A program made the position numbers and the translations under genes. A stretch of 64,000 bases of DNA from Paenibacillus assamensis DSM 18201 (GTDB lineage: Bacteria; Bacillota; Bacilli; Paenibacillales; Paenibacillaceae), in contig NZ_AULU01000011.1 in the NCBI RefSeq assembly GCF_000422445.1, positions 1 to 64,000 of the forward strand, in the 5' to 3' direction. This document shows positions 1 to 7,908 of this stretch, piece by piece. The notes under the pieces were generated by a model, which had not been told where the DNA came from, did not search any database, and worked only from the letters and a program-made list of their open reading frames with translations. Every line of letters begins with the position of its first letter. Position 1 is the stretch's first letter.

Positions 1-264
1 GGCCAAGTGCAAAGCATCACTGCACAAACGCATGGAGTGCAACAAGATGTAGTGCCGCAATCGTACCAGCCAACGGGCCAAGTGCAAAGCATCACTGCAC
101 AAACACATGGAGCACAACAAGATGTAGTGCCGCATCATTATCAATCTACGGGTCAAGTGCATAGCTATGTAGCGCATTCGCAAGGTGCATATCAAGATGC
201 TTCCTTAACGAATTTTATCCCAACAGGCCAAGTGCAGAGCGTGACAGGTCAAACGCATACTTCG
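1..264. repeat. 75-bp in-frame tandem repeat, 3.5 copies
   Basis: Units start at 1, 76, 151 and 226, each opening with GGYCAAGTGC. Units 1 and 2 are nearly identical at DNA level, unit 3 is diverged and unit 4 is cut at 39 bp by the stop codon. The period is a multiple of three, so copy-number changes keep the reading frame. More copies probably lie upstream of the window. Confidence 0.9.
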
Positions 265-267
265 TAA
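1..267 (+). CDS. C-terminal part of a repeat protein of unknown function (5' end outside window)
   Basis: An open frame enters from the left edge and stops with TAA at 265-267. It encodes three full and one partial copy of a 25-residue unit that starts with GQVQS and contains QTHG, QQD and a final proline-threonine. The first two copies are nearly identical; the third has diverged and the last is cut after 13 residues. The composition is rich in Gln, Thr, Ser, Val and His and almost free of Lys. No start, signal peptide or enzymatic domain is visible in this fragment. Gln-rich repeat proteins occur among spore-surface proteins, and cwlJ-gerQ lie 1.7 kb downstream, but a coat role is only a guess. 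I do not recognise the family. Confidence 0.75.
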   Translation, partial: GQVQSITAQTHGVQQDVVPQSYQPTGQVQSITAQTHGAQQDVVPHHYQSTGQVHSYVAHSQGAYQDASLTNFIPTGQVQSVTGQTHTS

Positions 268-283
268 ATAAAATTGGAAGACA

Positions 284-313
284 GAGAAGCGGCTGTAACA
301 TAGGCCGCTTCTC
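284..313 (+). terminator. hairpin after the repeat-protein gene
   Basis: A perfect 10-bp inverted repeat (GAGAAGCGGC / GCCGCTTCTC) with a 10-nt loop lies 16 bp after the stop codon. The T-run is weak (CTCTTACT), so it is terminator-like rather than classical. Confidence 0.6.
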
Positions 314-339
314 TTACTGTGAACAGTTATAAATGAGTG

Positions 340-368
340 TTGACAATAGTTAGATATCAAGATATTAT
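340..368 (+). promoter_or_regulatory. sigma-A-type promoter for the azoR pair
   Basis: TTGACA (340-345), a 17-bp spacer and TATTAT (363-368) form a near-consensus promoter about 90 bp upstream of the first AzoR start. Transcription should begin near 375. Confidence 0.7.
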
Positions 369-385
369 TACTTACATAAAGTTAG

Positions 386-414
386 TTTATTATTAATATT
401 AATTGATTAATAAA
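386..414. repeat. AT-rich inverted repeat in the azoR leader
   Basis: TTTATTA (386-392) and TAATAAA (408-414) are inverted copies around a central perfect palindrome TTAATATTAA (393-402). It lies just downstream of the predicted transcription start, where an operator could sit. B. subtilis azoR1 is repressed by the thiol sensor YodB, but I cannot assign this site to any regulator. Confidence 0.35.
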
Positions 415-455
415 GATATTTTAATTCGAGGGAAATGAAGAGGAGAGAATATATC

Positions 456-1076
456 GTGACAAAGATATTAGTAGTTAATAGTAATCCCAAACCGCTTGAG
501 CTTTCTTTTAGCCGTCAACTTGGTAAACATTTTGTAGATCAGCTTCAAGCAGTTGGTCAAGTGGAAGTAGCACAAGTAAACTTGTATGAAGAAACAATTC
601 CAATGATCGACGGTCTTGTACTTGATGCATGGGGCAAACTTGGTGCAGGTGAAGCACTTTCTGCTGAACAGCAAGCAACAGTAGGCCGTATGAATGAGAT
701 TCTTGAGCAATTCCTAGCTGCAGACGTTGTTGTATTTGAAGTGCCAATGTGGAACTTGAGCTACCCTCCAATGTTCAAAGCATATATCGACAACATTACA
801 ATTGCTGGCCGTACATTCAAGTACACACCAGAAGGCCCACAAGGTCTAGTAGGCGGCAAGAAAATCGTTCTCGTTGAAGCACGTGGTGGCGCATACGCTG
901 AAATGCCAGCTCTACAATTCACACACAACTATATGCAGGCAGCGATGGGCTTCATCGGTATTACAGACTACCACAACCTAGTAGTTGAAGGTATGGCAGC
1001 AGCTCCAGATCAAGCACCAGCATTGTTGGAAGAAGCGAAGAAACGTGCCGAAGAACTTGCGAAACAAGTACTGTAA
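456..1076 (+). CDS. azoR: FMN-dependent NADH:quinone/azo reductase (AzoR family), copy 1
   Basis: This is a 206-residue flavodoxin-fold oxidoreductase of the AzoR/AcpD family. It reduces quinones and azo dyes in two-electron steps, using FMN and NAD(P)H in the cytosol. The N-terminal KILVVNSNPKP strand-loop, which binds the FMN phosphate, and VFEVPMWNLSYPP in the middle are family hallmarks. I start it at the GTG at 456: AGGAGAG lies 8-9 bp upstream, and the product then aligns with the second copy (MTKxLVVNSNPKP). An upstream in-frame ATG at 435 would place that ribosome site inside the gene. A near-consensus promoter precedes it. The paralog 76 bp downstream is a tandem duplicate. Confidence 0.9.
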   Translation: MTKILVVNSNPKPLELSFSRQLGKHFVDQLQAVGQVEVAQVNLYEETIPMIDGLVLDAWGKLGAGEALSAEQQATVGRMNEILEQFLAADVVVFEVPMWNLSYPPMFKAYIDNITIAGRTFKYTPEGPQGLVGGKKIVLVEARGGAYAEMPALQFTHNYMQAAMGFIGITDYHNLVVEGMAAAPDQAPALLEEAKKRAEELAKQVL

Positions 1077-1152
1077 GGCATTAAATATATAAATTTTTAT
1101 AGTACACAATCAAATTAGAATTTGACTGAACGAATAAGGAGAGAATTTAATT

Positions 1153-1764
1153 ATGACAAAAGTATTAGTAGTTAACAGTAACCCTAAACCACTTGAGCTG
1201 TCTTACAGCCGTCAGCTTGGCAAACACTTCGTGGAGCAGCTTGACCAAGTAGAAGTAGCACAAGTCAATTTGTATGAAGAAACAATCCCATTGATCGATG
1301 GATCTGTACTTGATGCATGGGGCAAGCTGGCTGCAGGTGCGGCTCTGTCTGACGCGCAGCAAGCAACAGTAGCTCGTATGAATGAAATTTTGGATCAATT
1401 TATGGCTGCGGATGTAGTTGTATTTGAAGTGCCAATGTGGAATTTGAGCTATCCGCCATTGTTGAAAGCATACATTGACAACATTACAATCGCTGGCCGT
1501 ACATTCAAGTACACAGCTGAAGGCCCGCAAGGTCTAGCAGGTGGCAAGAAAGTTGTTCTTGTTGAGTCTCGTGGTGGCGATTATACAGTGATGCCAGCTC
1601 TACAATTTACACACAACTACATGCAAGCAGCGATGGGCTTTATCGGTATTACAGACTATAGCAACTTGGTCGTTCAAGGTGTTAATGCTGCTCCAGATCA
1701 AGCGCCAGCATTGTTGGAAGAAGCGAAAAAACGTGCTGAAGAGCTTGCTAAGCAAGTATTGTAA
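1153..1764 (+). CDS. azoR: FMN-dependent NADH:quinone/azo reductase (AzoR family), copy 2
   Basis: This 203-residue protein is clearly homologous over its whole length to the preceding gene. It shares the LVVNSNPKP N-terminus, VFEVPMWNLSYPP, the NITIAGRTFKYT segment and the C-terminal LLEEAKKRAEELAKQVL. It lacks three residues in the QLxQVGQ region of copy 1. Start ATG at 1153 has AAGGAGAG 8 bp upstream. No terminator lies between the copies, so co-transcription is likely. The expected role is quinone or azo-compound detoxification in the cytosol; substrate differences between the copies cannot be read from sequence. Confidence 0.9.
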   Translation: MTKVLVVNSNPKPLELSYSRQLGKHFVEQLDQVEVAQVNLYEETIPLIDGSVLDAWGKLAAGAALSDAQQATVARMNEILDQFMAADVVVFEVPMWNLSYPPLLKAYIDNITIAGRTFKYTAEGPQGLAGGKKVVLVESRGGDYTVMPALQFTHNYMQAAMGFIGITDYSNLVVQGVNAAPDQAPALLEEAKKRAEELAKQVL

Positions 1765-1776
1765 TAAGAGTTGTAA

Positions 1777-1810
<34 letters not shown>

Positions 1811-1822
1811 ATGTGCTATATA

Positions 1823-1860
1823 AGCAGAATCTTCTCCTAGTGAGAGGGTTCTGCTTTTTT
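1823..1860 (+). terminator. rho-independent terminator after azoR copy 2
   Basis: AGCAGAA and TTCTGCT are paired arms around a loop holding a smaller CTC/GAG stem. They are followed directly by a run of seven T. This is a classical intrinsic terminator about 60 bp after the stop. Confidence 0.85.
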
Positions 1861-1923
1861 TGTGTAACCAATTGGGCTCCTGCACATATGATGATATCGA
1901 ATGAAGGGAGGGAGCAGACGGGA

Positions 1924-2355
1924 ATGGCCGTTATTAAGGCGAACTCAGAAGATGTAAAGCTGCTTGCGCGTCTTATGCGTGCCGAAGCAGAGGGTGAAGG
2001 CGAACAAGGAATGATGATGGTTGGTAATGTCGGTGTCAATCGAATATTAGGTAATTGTTTGGATTTTTTGAACATACGATCAGTAGGCGATATGGTGTAT
2101 CAAAGTCCGGGTGGTTTTGAGGCGATACAAAAAGGCTATTTTTATCAAAAAGCCCGTGATCGTGATATTCGATTGGCGCAGCGAGCGATTAATGGGGAAC
2201 GAGTATGGCCAGCTTCATACGCATTATGGTTTTTCCGCCCTGCTGGGGCTTGTCCGGCTACTTGGTACAATCAGCAGAATTCAGGACGCTATAAGGCTCA
2301 TTGCTTCTTCACCCCAACTGGTGAAGATTGTCCAAATGTGTATAACACTTACTAG
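1924..2355 (+). CDS. cwlJ: spore cortex-lytic enzyme CwlJ
   Basis: This 143-residue cell-wall hydrolase (Hydrolase_2/SleB family) matches CwlJ along its length. It has RAEAEGEGEQGMMMVGNVGVNR, where the glutamate after AEGEG is the expected catalytic region, then PGGFEAIQKGYFYQKARD, ERVWPASYALWFF, PATWYNQQNSGRYK and CFFTP. CwlJ degrades spore-cortex peptidoglycan during germination and is activated by Ca-dipicolinate. It has no signal peptide, as in B. subtilis. I choose ATG 1924, which gives the canonical MAVIKANSEDVKLLARL start; AAGGGAGGGAG lies 9 bp upstream. The next gene encodes GerQ, which CwlJ needs for coat localisation, and this supports the call strongly. Confidence 0.95.
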   Translation: MAVIKANSEDVKLLARLMRAEAEGEGEQGMMMVGNVGVNRILGNCLDFLNIRSVGDMVYQSPGGFEAIQKGYFYQKARDRDIRLAQRAINGERVWPASYALWFFRPAGACPATWYNQQNSGRYKAHCFFTPTGEDCPNVYNTY

Positions 2356-2440
2356 TAACTATGCAAAAGACAAATACATGTTCGTTAGAAATGCAGCAGT
2401 TATATAGATAAACAGCAAAGATTTGAAAGGAGAGAGTACA

Positions 2441-2947
2441 ATGACAAATATGAATTACGGCTATCCTATACATCAAGGTGGTATTGCCGGTCAGATCGGT
2501 AATGCGAGACCATCTGGACAATGGGGAGGTGGAGGTGGAATGGCAGTGCCATATTTAGCACCACAGCAGCAAACCATGGTGATCCCACCGCAGCAACAGC
2601 AGCAAACAACCGTTGTTCCTCCGCAAGTAAGCAGTGGGGCTGTCATGACACCAAGTGGTGCTGTGATACAAATGCAAAATTTTGAACAATCCTATGTTGA
2701 AAATATTTTGCGATTGAACTTAGGTAAAGTAGGAACGTTCTATATGACCTATGAAAATAACTCTGAATGGAACGCAAAAGTATTCCGCGGTGTGCTCGAG
2801 GCAGCTGGACGCGATCATATCATCATTAGTGATCCAACAACAGGACAGCGCACATTGCTGCTCATGGTCAATTTAGACTACGCAACATTCAATGAGCCGC
2901 TTGTTTATTCTTATCCGGGTGTTCCTGGTACTGCACCAACTAGGTAG
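2441..2947 (+). CDS. gerQ: spore coat protein GerQ
   Basis: This 168-residue protein has a low-complexity N-terminal half (Gly run, then Gln runs and Pro-Gln at about residues 30-62). A conserved C-terminal GerQ domain starts near residue 82 (QSYVENILRLNLGKVGTFYMT) and includes VFRGVLEAAGRDHIIISDP. GerQ anchors CwlJ in the spore coat and is needed for Ca-DPA germination. Start ATG 2441 has AAAGGAGAG 7 bp upstream. The cwlJ-gerQ order matches Bacillus. In B. subtilis the transglutaminase Tgl cross-links GerQ through N-terminal lysines. Here the first ~95 residues hold no lysine at all, and the only two lysines lie in the C-terminal domain. Confidence 0.93.
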   Translation: MTNMNYGYPIHQGGIAGQIGNARPSGQWGGGGGMAVPYLAPQQQTMVIPPQQQQQTTVVPPQVSSGAVMTPSGAVIQMQNFEQSYVENILRLNLGKVGTFYMTYENNSEWNAKVFRGVLEAAGRDHIIISDPTTGQRTLLLMVNLDYATFNEPLVYSYPGVPGTAPTR

Positions 2948-2977
2948 GAAACATACAATTGTATTTCGCACATAACG

Positions 2978-3023
2978 ACCCTCTGGGATGTTGGCAGATG
3001 CTTACGTTCCAAAGGGTTTTGTT
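2978..3023 (+). terminator. probable terminator after gerQ
   Basis: ACCCTCTGGGA (2978-2988) pairs imperfectly with TCCAAAGGGT (3008-3017) and is followed by TTTTGTTT. The stem has mismatches and a long loop. Confidence 0.45.
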
Positions 3024-3202
3024 TAGCTTGAAAAGTGAAATGTTATATTATAAATATGGGCATATTATGCTTTTTTTGTGAGTTTTCTGTGATTGTAATG
3101 CAGAAGAGCTACAATTCGGCTATGATGATCTTAGTTGAAATAGGGATAATAATATGATGGTGATGAGCTAGAATTCTAATTGAAAATTGGTTGGGGGATT
3201 GT

Positions 3203-4366
3203 ATGAAACGTCCGAAAATATTTATATTAACGGCCTCCTATGGCGATGGCCATGTTCAAGTAGCCAATGCAATAAAGGAACAGTTCAAGCGATATGAAGT
3301 AGATGTCCGGATTATTAATTTAATGGAGGAAGCCCATCCGCACTGGGACTCTTTCGTCAAATATATATATTTGCAAAGTTCGAAGTGGGCAGCACTCGGT
3401 ATTGATTATTATGGCTGGAGCTATTACAGCACTCGTAAAATTACCCGTAAAAATCCTTTAGTAACGGCGGGTTTCTCGATAGGCTCTGGCAAGTTGAAGC
3501 AGTTGCTGAAAGACGAGCGTCCTGATGCTGTTATCAGCACATTTCCGTACTTTGATGTTTCTCAGGTGTGCAGCAATTTAGGGATGGATGTAAAGACGTT
3601 TACGATTATTACCGATTTTGATTTACATCAGCGCTGGATCCTTTCACCCAATGATCGCTATTATGTGGCAACGGAACTATTGAAGCAAGGTATTCGTTCG
3701 CGCGGTATAGCGAAGGAGCAAATTATCGTTAGCGGTATTCCTGTTCGGGGCATTTTTTCAAATAGGATGCAGGGGGCTGGAGATAAGGAGAGATATGGTC
3801 TTGATCCTGCTTTAAAGACGACACTCGTTTTATCAGGTGGATATGGTATTCGGCAATCTCATGATGGTTGGCTGCAGCAATTGGCAGTTATAGAGGGTCA
3901 GCAAGTTGTTATTGTGTGTGGTCGTAATGAACGACGCAAGCAGGAGTTGGAAAAAGTATTTGCACATATACCTACGGTGCATGTCCTTGGTTATGTGGAC
4001 AATGTTGCTGCGTTGATGGCTAATGCGGATGTGCTAGTTACGAAAGCAGGCGGAATTACGCTGTCTGAGGCGCTTGTCATGAATGTTCCTGTTTTTATAG
4101 CCCGGCCACAGCCAGGTCAAGAGCTGGAAAATGCACACTTTTTAATGAATGAAGGTGGAGCAGTAGTCGTGAAGCGGGAAAGTGAGCTAGTTAAGGAAAT
4201 AGAGGAGGTTTATCTTCATCCATTGAGGCTGCAAGAAATGAAACGGGCGATGCGAAAATTGGCAAAGCCAGACGCAGCTGCCTCTGTGGTGGATGATGTA
4301 GTGAATCAACTGTTTGGCACGCATACGCATTTTGCAAAAGCTCACCAGACTTACCAATATACATAG
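3203..4366 (+). CDS. UgtP-like diacylglycerol glucosyltransferase (GT28/MGDG synthase family)
   Basis: This 387-residue glycosyltransferase has an MGDG-synthase N-domain: ILTASYGDGHVQVANAI near residue 8, the TFPYFD segment and TIITDFDLHQRWI. Its GT28 C-domain carries the nucleotide-sugar motif KAGGITLSEALVMNVPVF and PQPGQELENAHFL. The spacing and motifs match B. subtilis UgtP (382 residues), which adds glucose from UDP-glucose to diacylglycerol for glycolipid and lipoteichoic-acid anchors at the membrane face. Start ATG 3203 follows GGGGGA; an upstream TTG at 3191 is less likely. It stands alone, with no operon partner. Other MGDG-synthase-like enzymes share the fold, so the exact acceptor is inferred. 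Confidence 0.85.
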   Translation: MKRPKIFILTASYGDGHVQVANAIKEQFKRYEVDVRIINLMEEAHPHWDSFVKYIYLQSSKWAALGIDYYGWSYYSTRKITRKNPLVTAGFSIGSGKLKQLLKDERPDAVISTFPYFDVSQVCSNLGMDVKTFTIITDFDLHQRWILSPNDRYYVATELLKQGIRSRGIAKEQIIVSGIPVRGIFSNRMQGAGDKERYGLDPALKTTLVLSGGYGIRQSHDGWLQQLAVIEGQQVVIVCGRNERRKQELEKVFAHIPTVHVLGYVDNVAALMANADVLVTKAGGITLSEALVMNVPVFIARPQPGQELENAHFLMNEGGAVVVKRESELVKEIEEVYLHPLRLQEMKRAMRKLAKPDAAASVVDDVVNQLFGTHTHFAKAHQTYQYT

Positions 4367-4440
4367 ATCAAATTTATATCCAATGAGAATAGAATCTATC
4401 CCTATACTGTGGGACCGATTGAAATACCTTCAAAGTGAAT

Positions 4441-4474
4441 TAACCAGCCGCCATTAGCATTTTGACGACTGGTT
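4441..4474. repeat. inverted repeat between convergent ugtP-like and cysW genes
   Basis: TAACCAGCCGCC pairs with GACGACTGGTTA, with G-T tolerance, around an 11-nt loop. No clear T-run follows on either strand. It sits between two convergent genes, so a bidirectional transcription stop is plausible. Confidence 0.4.
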
Positions 4475-4552
4475 ACATAACTTGTAGGGAGTTTTGTTCA
4501 TTTTCTCACAATCTGAGGCGGTCGGTTCAAGGAGTCAGCAATTTTTTTATTT

Positions 4553-5461
4553 CTATGAATGCTGTTGTTCACGCCGCTTGCGGTCGAACCAATGCTGCAA
4601 TACTAAGGTAAGGCAGGCTACAAATACAAGGATGGAAGCAACTGCGAATGCTGCTGAGAACTGATACTCGTTATAGAGAATTTCAATATGAAGCGGTATC
4701 GTATTCGTTTCCCCACGAATATGGCCTGAGACGACGGAAACGGCACCAAATTCACCAAGTGCTCTCGCATTACAAATGATAATGCCGTACAGCAGTCCCC
4801 ATTTCATATTAGGCAGTGCAATACGCCAGAACAGCTTCCATCCGTTAGCGCCTAAGGTGATGGCGGCTTCTTCCTCTTGAATGCCTTGTGTTTGCATGAG
4901 CGGAATCAGTTCTCGTGCTACAAATGGGAACGTAATAAACAAAGTTCCAAGCATAATACCAGGCCATGAAAAGATGATGGCTATACCATTTTCCTGCAGC
5001 CAAGGTCCGAACCATCCCTGTGCACCGAATAGCAGAATAAACATAAATCCAGCAATAACAGGGGAGACCGAGAAGGGAACATCTATCAAGGATACAAGCA
5101 ATTGTTTCCCGCGAAAGCTAAACTTGGTTATGCACCAAGCGGCGGCGATGCCGAATATAGCGTTAAGCGGTACGACAATGGCTACCGTTAACAAAGACAG
5201 TTTGATGGCTGCCCAAGCATCTGGATCTTCCAGTGCAGCGACATATACCTCAAAGCCGCGTTTGAACGCTTGTGAAAAGATCGTGATAAGCGGCAATATT
5301 AACATAACGATTACAAATAACAGCACAATTCCAATTAAAACCCGTCTTACCCATGCAGGCTCACTTGTCACAGAGCGATATGGTGTTGAACGCCGTGACG
5401 CAGTGGCTGGTGCTACTGCTGCTGCGTGAGCAGATGGAAGTGGTTGATGAGAGATGGTCAT
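4553..5461 (-). CDS. cysW: sulfate/thiosulfate ABC transporter permease CysW
   Basis: This 302-residue inner-membrane permease has about six hydrophobic segments, the first at residues ~43-65. It carries the binding-protein-dependent transport loop EEAAITLGANGWKLFWRIALPN, which contacts the ATPase, followed by ARALGEFGAVSVVSGHI, typical of CysW/ModB permeases. With CysT it forms the sulfate channel fed by the binding protein. I start at the second Met (5461): AGAGGT lies 8 bp upstream, while the Met at 5467 would be only 2 bp from it. It is last in the operon DUF2292-sbp-cysT-cysW. No cysA ATPase gene follows; the next gene is convergent. Confidence 0.92.
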   Translation of the reverse strand: MTISHQPLPSAHAAAVAPATASRRSTPYRSVTSEPAWVRRVLIGIVLLFVIVMLILPLITIFSQAFKRGFEVYVAALEDPDAWAAIKLSLLTVAIVVPLNAIFGIAAAWCITKFSFRGKQLLVSLIDVPFSVSPVIAGFMFILLFGAQGWFGPWLQENGIAIIFSWPGIMLGTLFITFPFVARELIPLMQTQGIQEEEAAITLGANGWKLFWRIALPNMKWGLLYGIIICNARALGEFGAVSVVSGHIRGETNTIPLHIEILYNEYQFSAAFAVASILVFVACLTLVLQHWFDRKRREQQHS

Positions 5462-5518
5462 AAGCATGTACCTCTTTATTGTTGTACTTTTGAATGACAG
5501 ATTATTAGGTTTATTAGG

Positions 5519-6376
5519 CTATAACGAACCCCAGCGTTTTGTGAAGCTCCATTGAATGGCATTCATCAATAGTAGAAGCACGAACGCGATCACAAGCATG
5601 ACTAGTGCAATGGAAGTGGCGCCAGCATAATCGTACTGCTCCAGCTTCGTCATCATTAGCAATGGTGCAATTTCGGTTTTGAACGGCATATTGCCTGCGA
5701 TAAAAATGACAGATCCGTATTCACCTAGTCCTCTAGCAAAGGCTAGCGCGAACCCAGTCAATATGGCAGGGAACAGCTGCGGCAAAATAATACGAATAAA
5801 CGTCCGCCAGCGATAAGCGCCTAATATCGCAGCTGCCTCCTCGACATCATGATCCCATTGCTCCAATACTGGCTGAACGGTTCGAACTACGAATGGCAAT
5901 CCAATAAAAGTTAAGGCGATCGTGATGCCTATTACGGAATATGCACTTGGTATATTTATGGCATATAGCCATTGGCCAATCCAGCCATCTTTCGCGTAGA
6001 TAGCAGTTAATGCGATACCGGCAACAGCTGTTGGCAGCGCAAAAGGCAGGTCGATAATGCCGTTGACAAGCTTCTTACCTGGGAAGTTGTAGCGCACGAG
6101 CACCCAGGCGATGATGAAGCCGAAGACGACATTGATCATTGCTGCTGTCAGCGATGTCAGAAAACTAATTTTATAGGCGGCTATCACTCGTTTATCCAAT
6201 ATAAGATCCCAAAAGGTACTCCAGCTCATTTGCAAGGAATGAAGCACGATTGCAGCAAGCGGGATCAGAACAAGGAAGGATAAATAAATAAGGGTGAAGC
6301 CCATGGAAAGTTTAAAGCCAGGCAGGACGCTTTTGGCGTTCCTGCTCGGCTTAAGTTGAGATTGTAAATTAGACAT
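5519..6376 (-). CDS. cysT: sulfate/thiosulfate ABC transporter permease CysT
   Basis: This 285-residue permease has six predicted membrane helices, the first at ~24-45. The EAA-type loop VEEAAAILGAYRWRTFIRIILP is followed by AFARGLGEYGSVIFIAGN, the signature of CysT/CysU. It pairs with CysW to move sulfate or thiosulfate across the membrane for cysteine synthesis. Start ATG 6376 has AGGT 8 bp upstream. It lies 44 bp after sbp and about 57 bp before cysW on the same strand, which supports one transcript. Confidence 0.92.
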   Translation of the reverse strand: MSNLQSQLKPSRNAKSVLPGFKLSMGFTLIYLSFLVLIPLAAIVLHSLQMSWSTFWDLILDKRVIAAYKISFLTSLTAAMINVVFGFIIAWVLVRYNFPGKKLVNGIIDLPFALPTAVAGIALTAIYAKDGWIGQWLYAINIPSAYSVIGITIALTFIGLPFVVRTVQPVLEQWDHDVEEAAAILGAYRWRTFIRIILPQLFPAILTGFALAFARGLGEYGSVIFIAGNMPFKTEIAPLLMMTKLEQYDYAGATSIALVMLVIAFVLLLLMNAIQWSFTKRWGSL

Positions 6377-6420
6377 AGACGTAACCTGCTTTCTATCAAG
6401 CGTAGTGATTCCGTAATGCC

Positions 6421-7491
6421 TTATTTGGCATAAATTTGGTCAAAAATTCCGCCATCAGCAAAGTGCTTCGCCTGTGCAGCTTCCCATCCACCAAAGTCTT
6501 TATCAATGGTCAGCAATTCAATACTTGGGAACTTGCTTTCATGCTTCTTCGCAACCTCTTCAAGGCGAGGACGGTAGTGATGCTTCGCTACAATCTCTTG
6601 TGCTTCCTTCGTATACAAATATTTCAGATACGCTTCTGCTACTTTTCTCGTACCACGTTTATCAACGGTATTGTCTACTACAGCGACGGGGGGCTCAGCT
6701 AATATACTTAATGAAGGTACGACGATATCGAATTGATCTTTACCAAGCTCATTGACCGCTAGGAAAGCCTCATTCTCCCACGAGATCAGGACGTCGCCAA
6801 TGTTGCGTTCTACGAATGTAGTCGTGGAGCCGCGTGCACCAGAATCTAATACTTCGACTCGCTTAAATAAGGATTGTACGAATTGCTGTGCAGCAGCTTC
6901 CTCATTATTGTTGTGCTTTAAGGCGTAACCCCATGCGGCAAGGTAATTCCAACGTGCGCCTCCGGATGTTTTTGGGTTAGGAGTGATAACGGAAACGTCA
7001 TCGCGTATAAGATCGTTCCAGTCTTTAATTTGTTTAGGATTGCCTTTGCGAACTAGGAAGACGATCGTGGAGTAATAAGGAGCGCTGTTGTCTTCGAAGG
7101 ATTTCTGCCAGTCTTGCTTTAGAAGTCCTTTCTTTTGAATAGCGTTAATATCATAAGCAAGTGCGAGTGTCACGACATCTGCCTGCTGTCCGTCGATTAC
7201 GGAGCGAGCTTGTTTGCCACTGCCGCCATGGGATTGTTTCACGGTGACCTGTTGACCGGCTTCTTTCTGCCAATGAGCAGCAAATGCTTTATTGTATTCT
7301 TCATAAAATTCACGGGTTGGGTCATAAGAAACATTTTGAATTTCAATTTCCGTCTTCGTTTGCTCGGAGCTATTACCCGCTTGATTGCTCGCGCTCTTAC
7401 TGCCGCAGCCGGCGAGTAAGGTGGCGGTTAAGCTGATTAGCAAAAGGGAGATTACAGCTGCTTTACATTTTCTTTTTTGGTTTGCGATCAT
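6421..7491 (-). CDS. sbp: sulfate-binding lipoprotein (Sbp/CysP family)
   Basis: This 356-residue extracellular solute-binding protein has a positively charged N-terminus, a hydrophobic stretch and the lipobox LLAGC, which places the lipid-modified Cys near residue 29. The mature part shows [33 protein letters not shown], the [25 protein letters not shown] region and [18 protein letters not shown], all characteristic sulfate-binding loops. It captures sulfate outside the membrane and hands it to CysTW. ATG 7491 with AAAGGGG upstream overlaps the end of the preceding small gene by 29 bp, which suggests coupled translation. It is the first transporter gene of the operon. Confidence 0.93.
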   Translation of the reverse strand: MIANQKRKCKAAVISLLLISLTATLLAGCGSKSASNQAGNSSEQTKTEIEIQNVSYDPTREFYEEYNKAFAAHWQKEAGQQVTVKQSHGGSGKQARSVIDGQQADVVTLALAYDINAIQKKGLLKQDWQKSFEDNSAPYYSTIVFLVRKGNPKQIKDWNDLIRDDVSVITPNPKTSGGARWNYLAAWGYALKHNNNEEAAAQQFVQSLFKRVEVLDSGARGSTTTFVERNIGDVLISWENEAFLAVNELGKDQFDIVVPSLSILAEPPVAVVDNTVDKRGTRKVAEAYLKYLYTKEAQEIVAKHHYRPRLEEVAKKHESKFPSIELLTIDKDFGGWEAAQAKHFADGGIFDQIYAK

Positions 7492-7726
7492 GGGAGAGAA
7501 CCCCTTTCTCTTTAACAGATGATAGTGAATCGCTTAAGTCGTATCTATGGCGTTCTAGGCGGTCGATTTGAACGATGCGTCCATCATGTACGACGATATT
7601 TAGCGAACCATAACGAAGGTCACCCAAATGTTCTGCGATGCGAGTAAGCCAAACATCTGCCTGTGGAATTGATTCCGTAGACCATCCAGTAGTGTTATCA
7701 TTTTCTCGTTGTGGTGACATGCTCAT
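7463..7726 (-). CDS. small YezD-like protein (DUF2292), first gene of the sulfate operon
   Basis: This 87-residue protein has a central segment [28 protein letters not shown] that fits the DUF2292/YezD family, small proteins often found beside sulfate-assimilation genes. Its molecular role is not established. ATG 7726 is chosen because AGAGGAGGG lies 6 bp upstream; the longer frame to 7780 has no such site. A basic tail (about residues 70-87, ending DRKPKKKM) extends beyond the domain and overlaps the sbp start. A sigma-A-type promoter and a possible operator lie upstream. Confidence 0.75.
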   Translation of the reverse strand: MSMSPQRENDNTTGWSTESIPQADVWLTRIAEHLGDLRYGSLNIVVHDGRIVQIDRLERHRYDLSDSLSSVKEKGVLSHDRKPKKKM

Positions 7727-7831
7727 CGTAAACCCTCCTCTTTCATCCATGAAAATTAGCCAAGACACCCTTTTTTTCATTCATTTTCTGAGCTTGAGTA
7801 ATGTTGGTATCTCCGGTGATCCGGTCGATGT

Positions 7832-7852
7832 GGAATTAAATAAAACAATTCC
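7832..7852. promoter_or_regulatory. candidate operator of the sulfate operon
   Basis: GGAATT and AATTCC are 6-bp inverted arms separated by 9 bp, 20-40 bp downstream of the predicted start of the minus-strand transcript. The adjoining minus-strand text TCAATCGGAATT resembles a box upstream of mtnK (TCCCATCGGAAAT). In Bacillales the sulfur regulator CymR controls such operons; assignment to CymR is inference. Confidence 0.45.
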
Positions 7853-7879
7853 GATTGAGTTACTATGTTATTGGAATGT

Positions 7880-7908
7880 ATCTTATCAAGTGTGATATGG
7901 AGTGTCAA
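7880..7908 (-). promoter_or_regulatory. sigma-A-type promoter of the DUF2292-sbp-cysT-cysW operon
   Basis: Read on the minus strand, TTGACA (7908-7903), a 17-bp spacer and TAAGAT (7885-7880) form a strong promoter. Transcription would start near 7873, about 145 bp before the first gene. Confidence 0.75.

Noticed and set aside
1-264. CRISPR-like array
   Set aside because: The 75-bp repeats are in-frame coding units without spacers.
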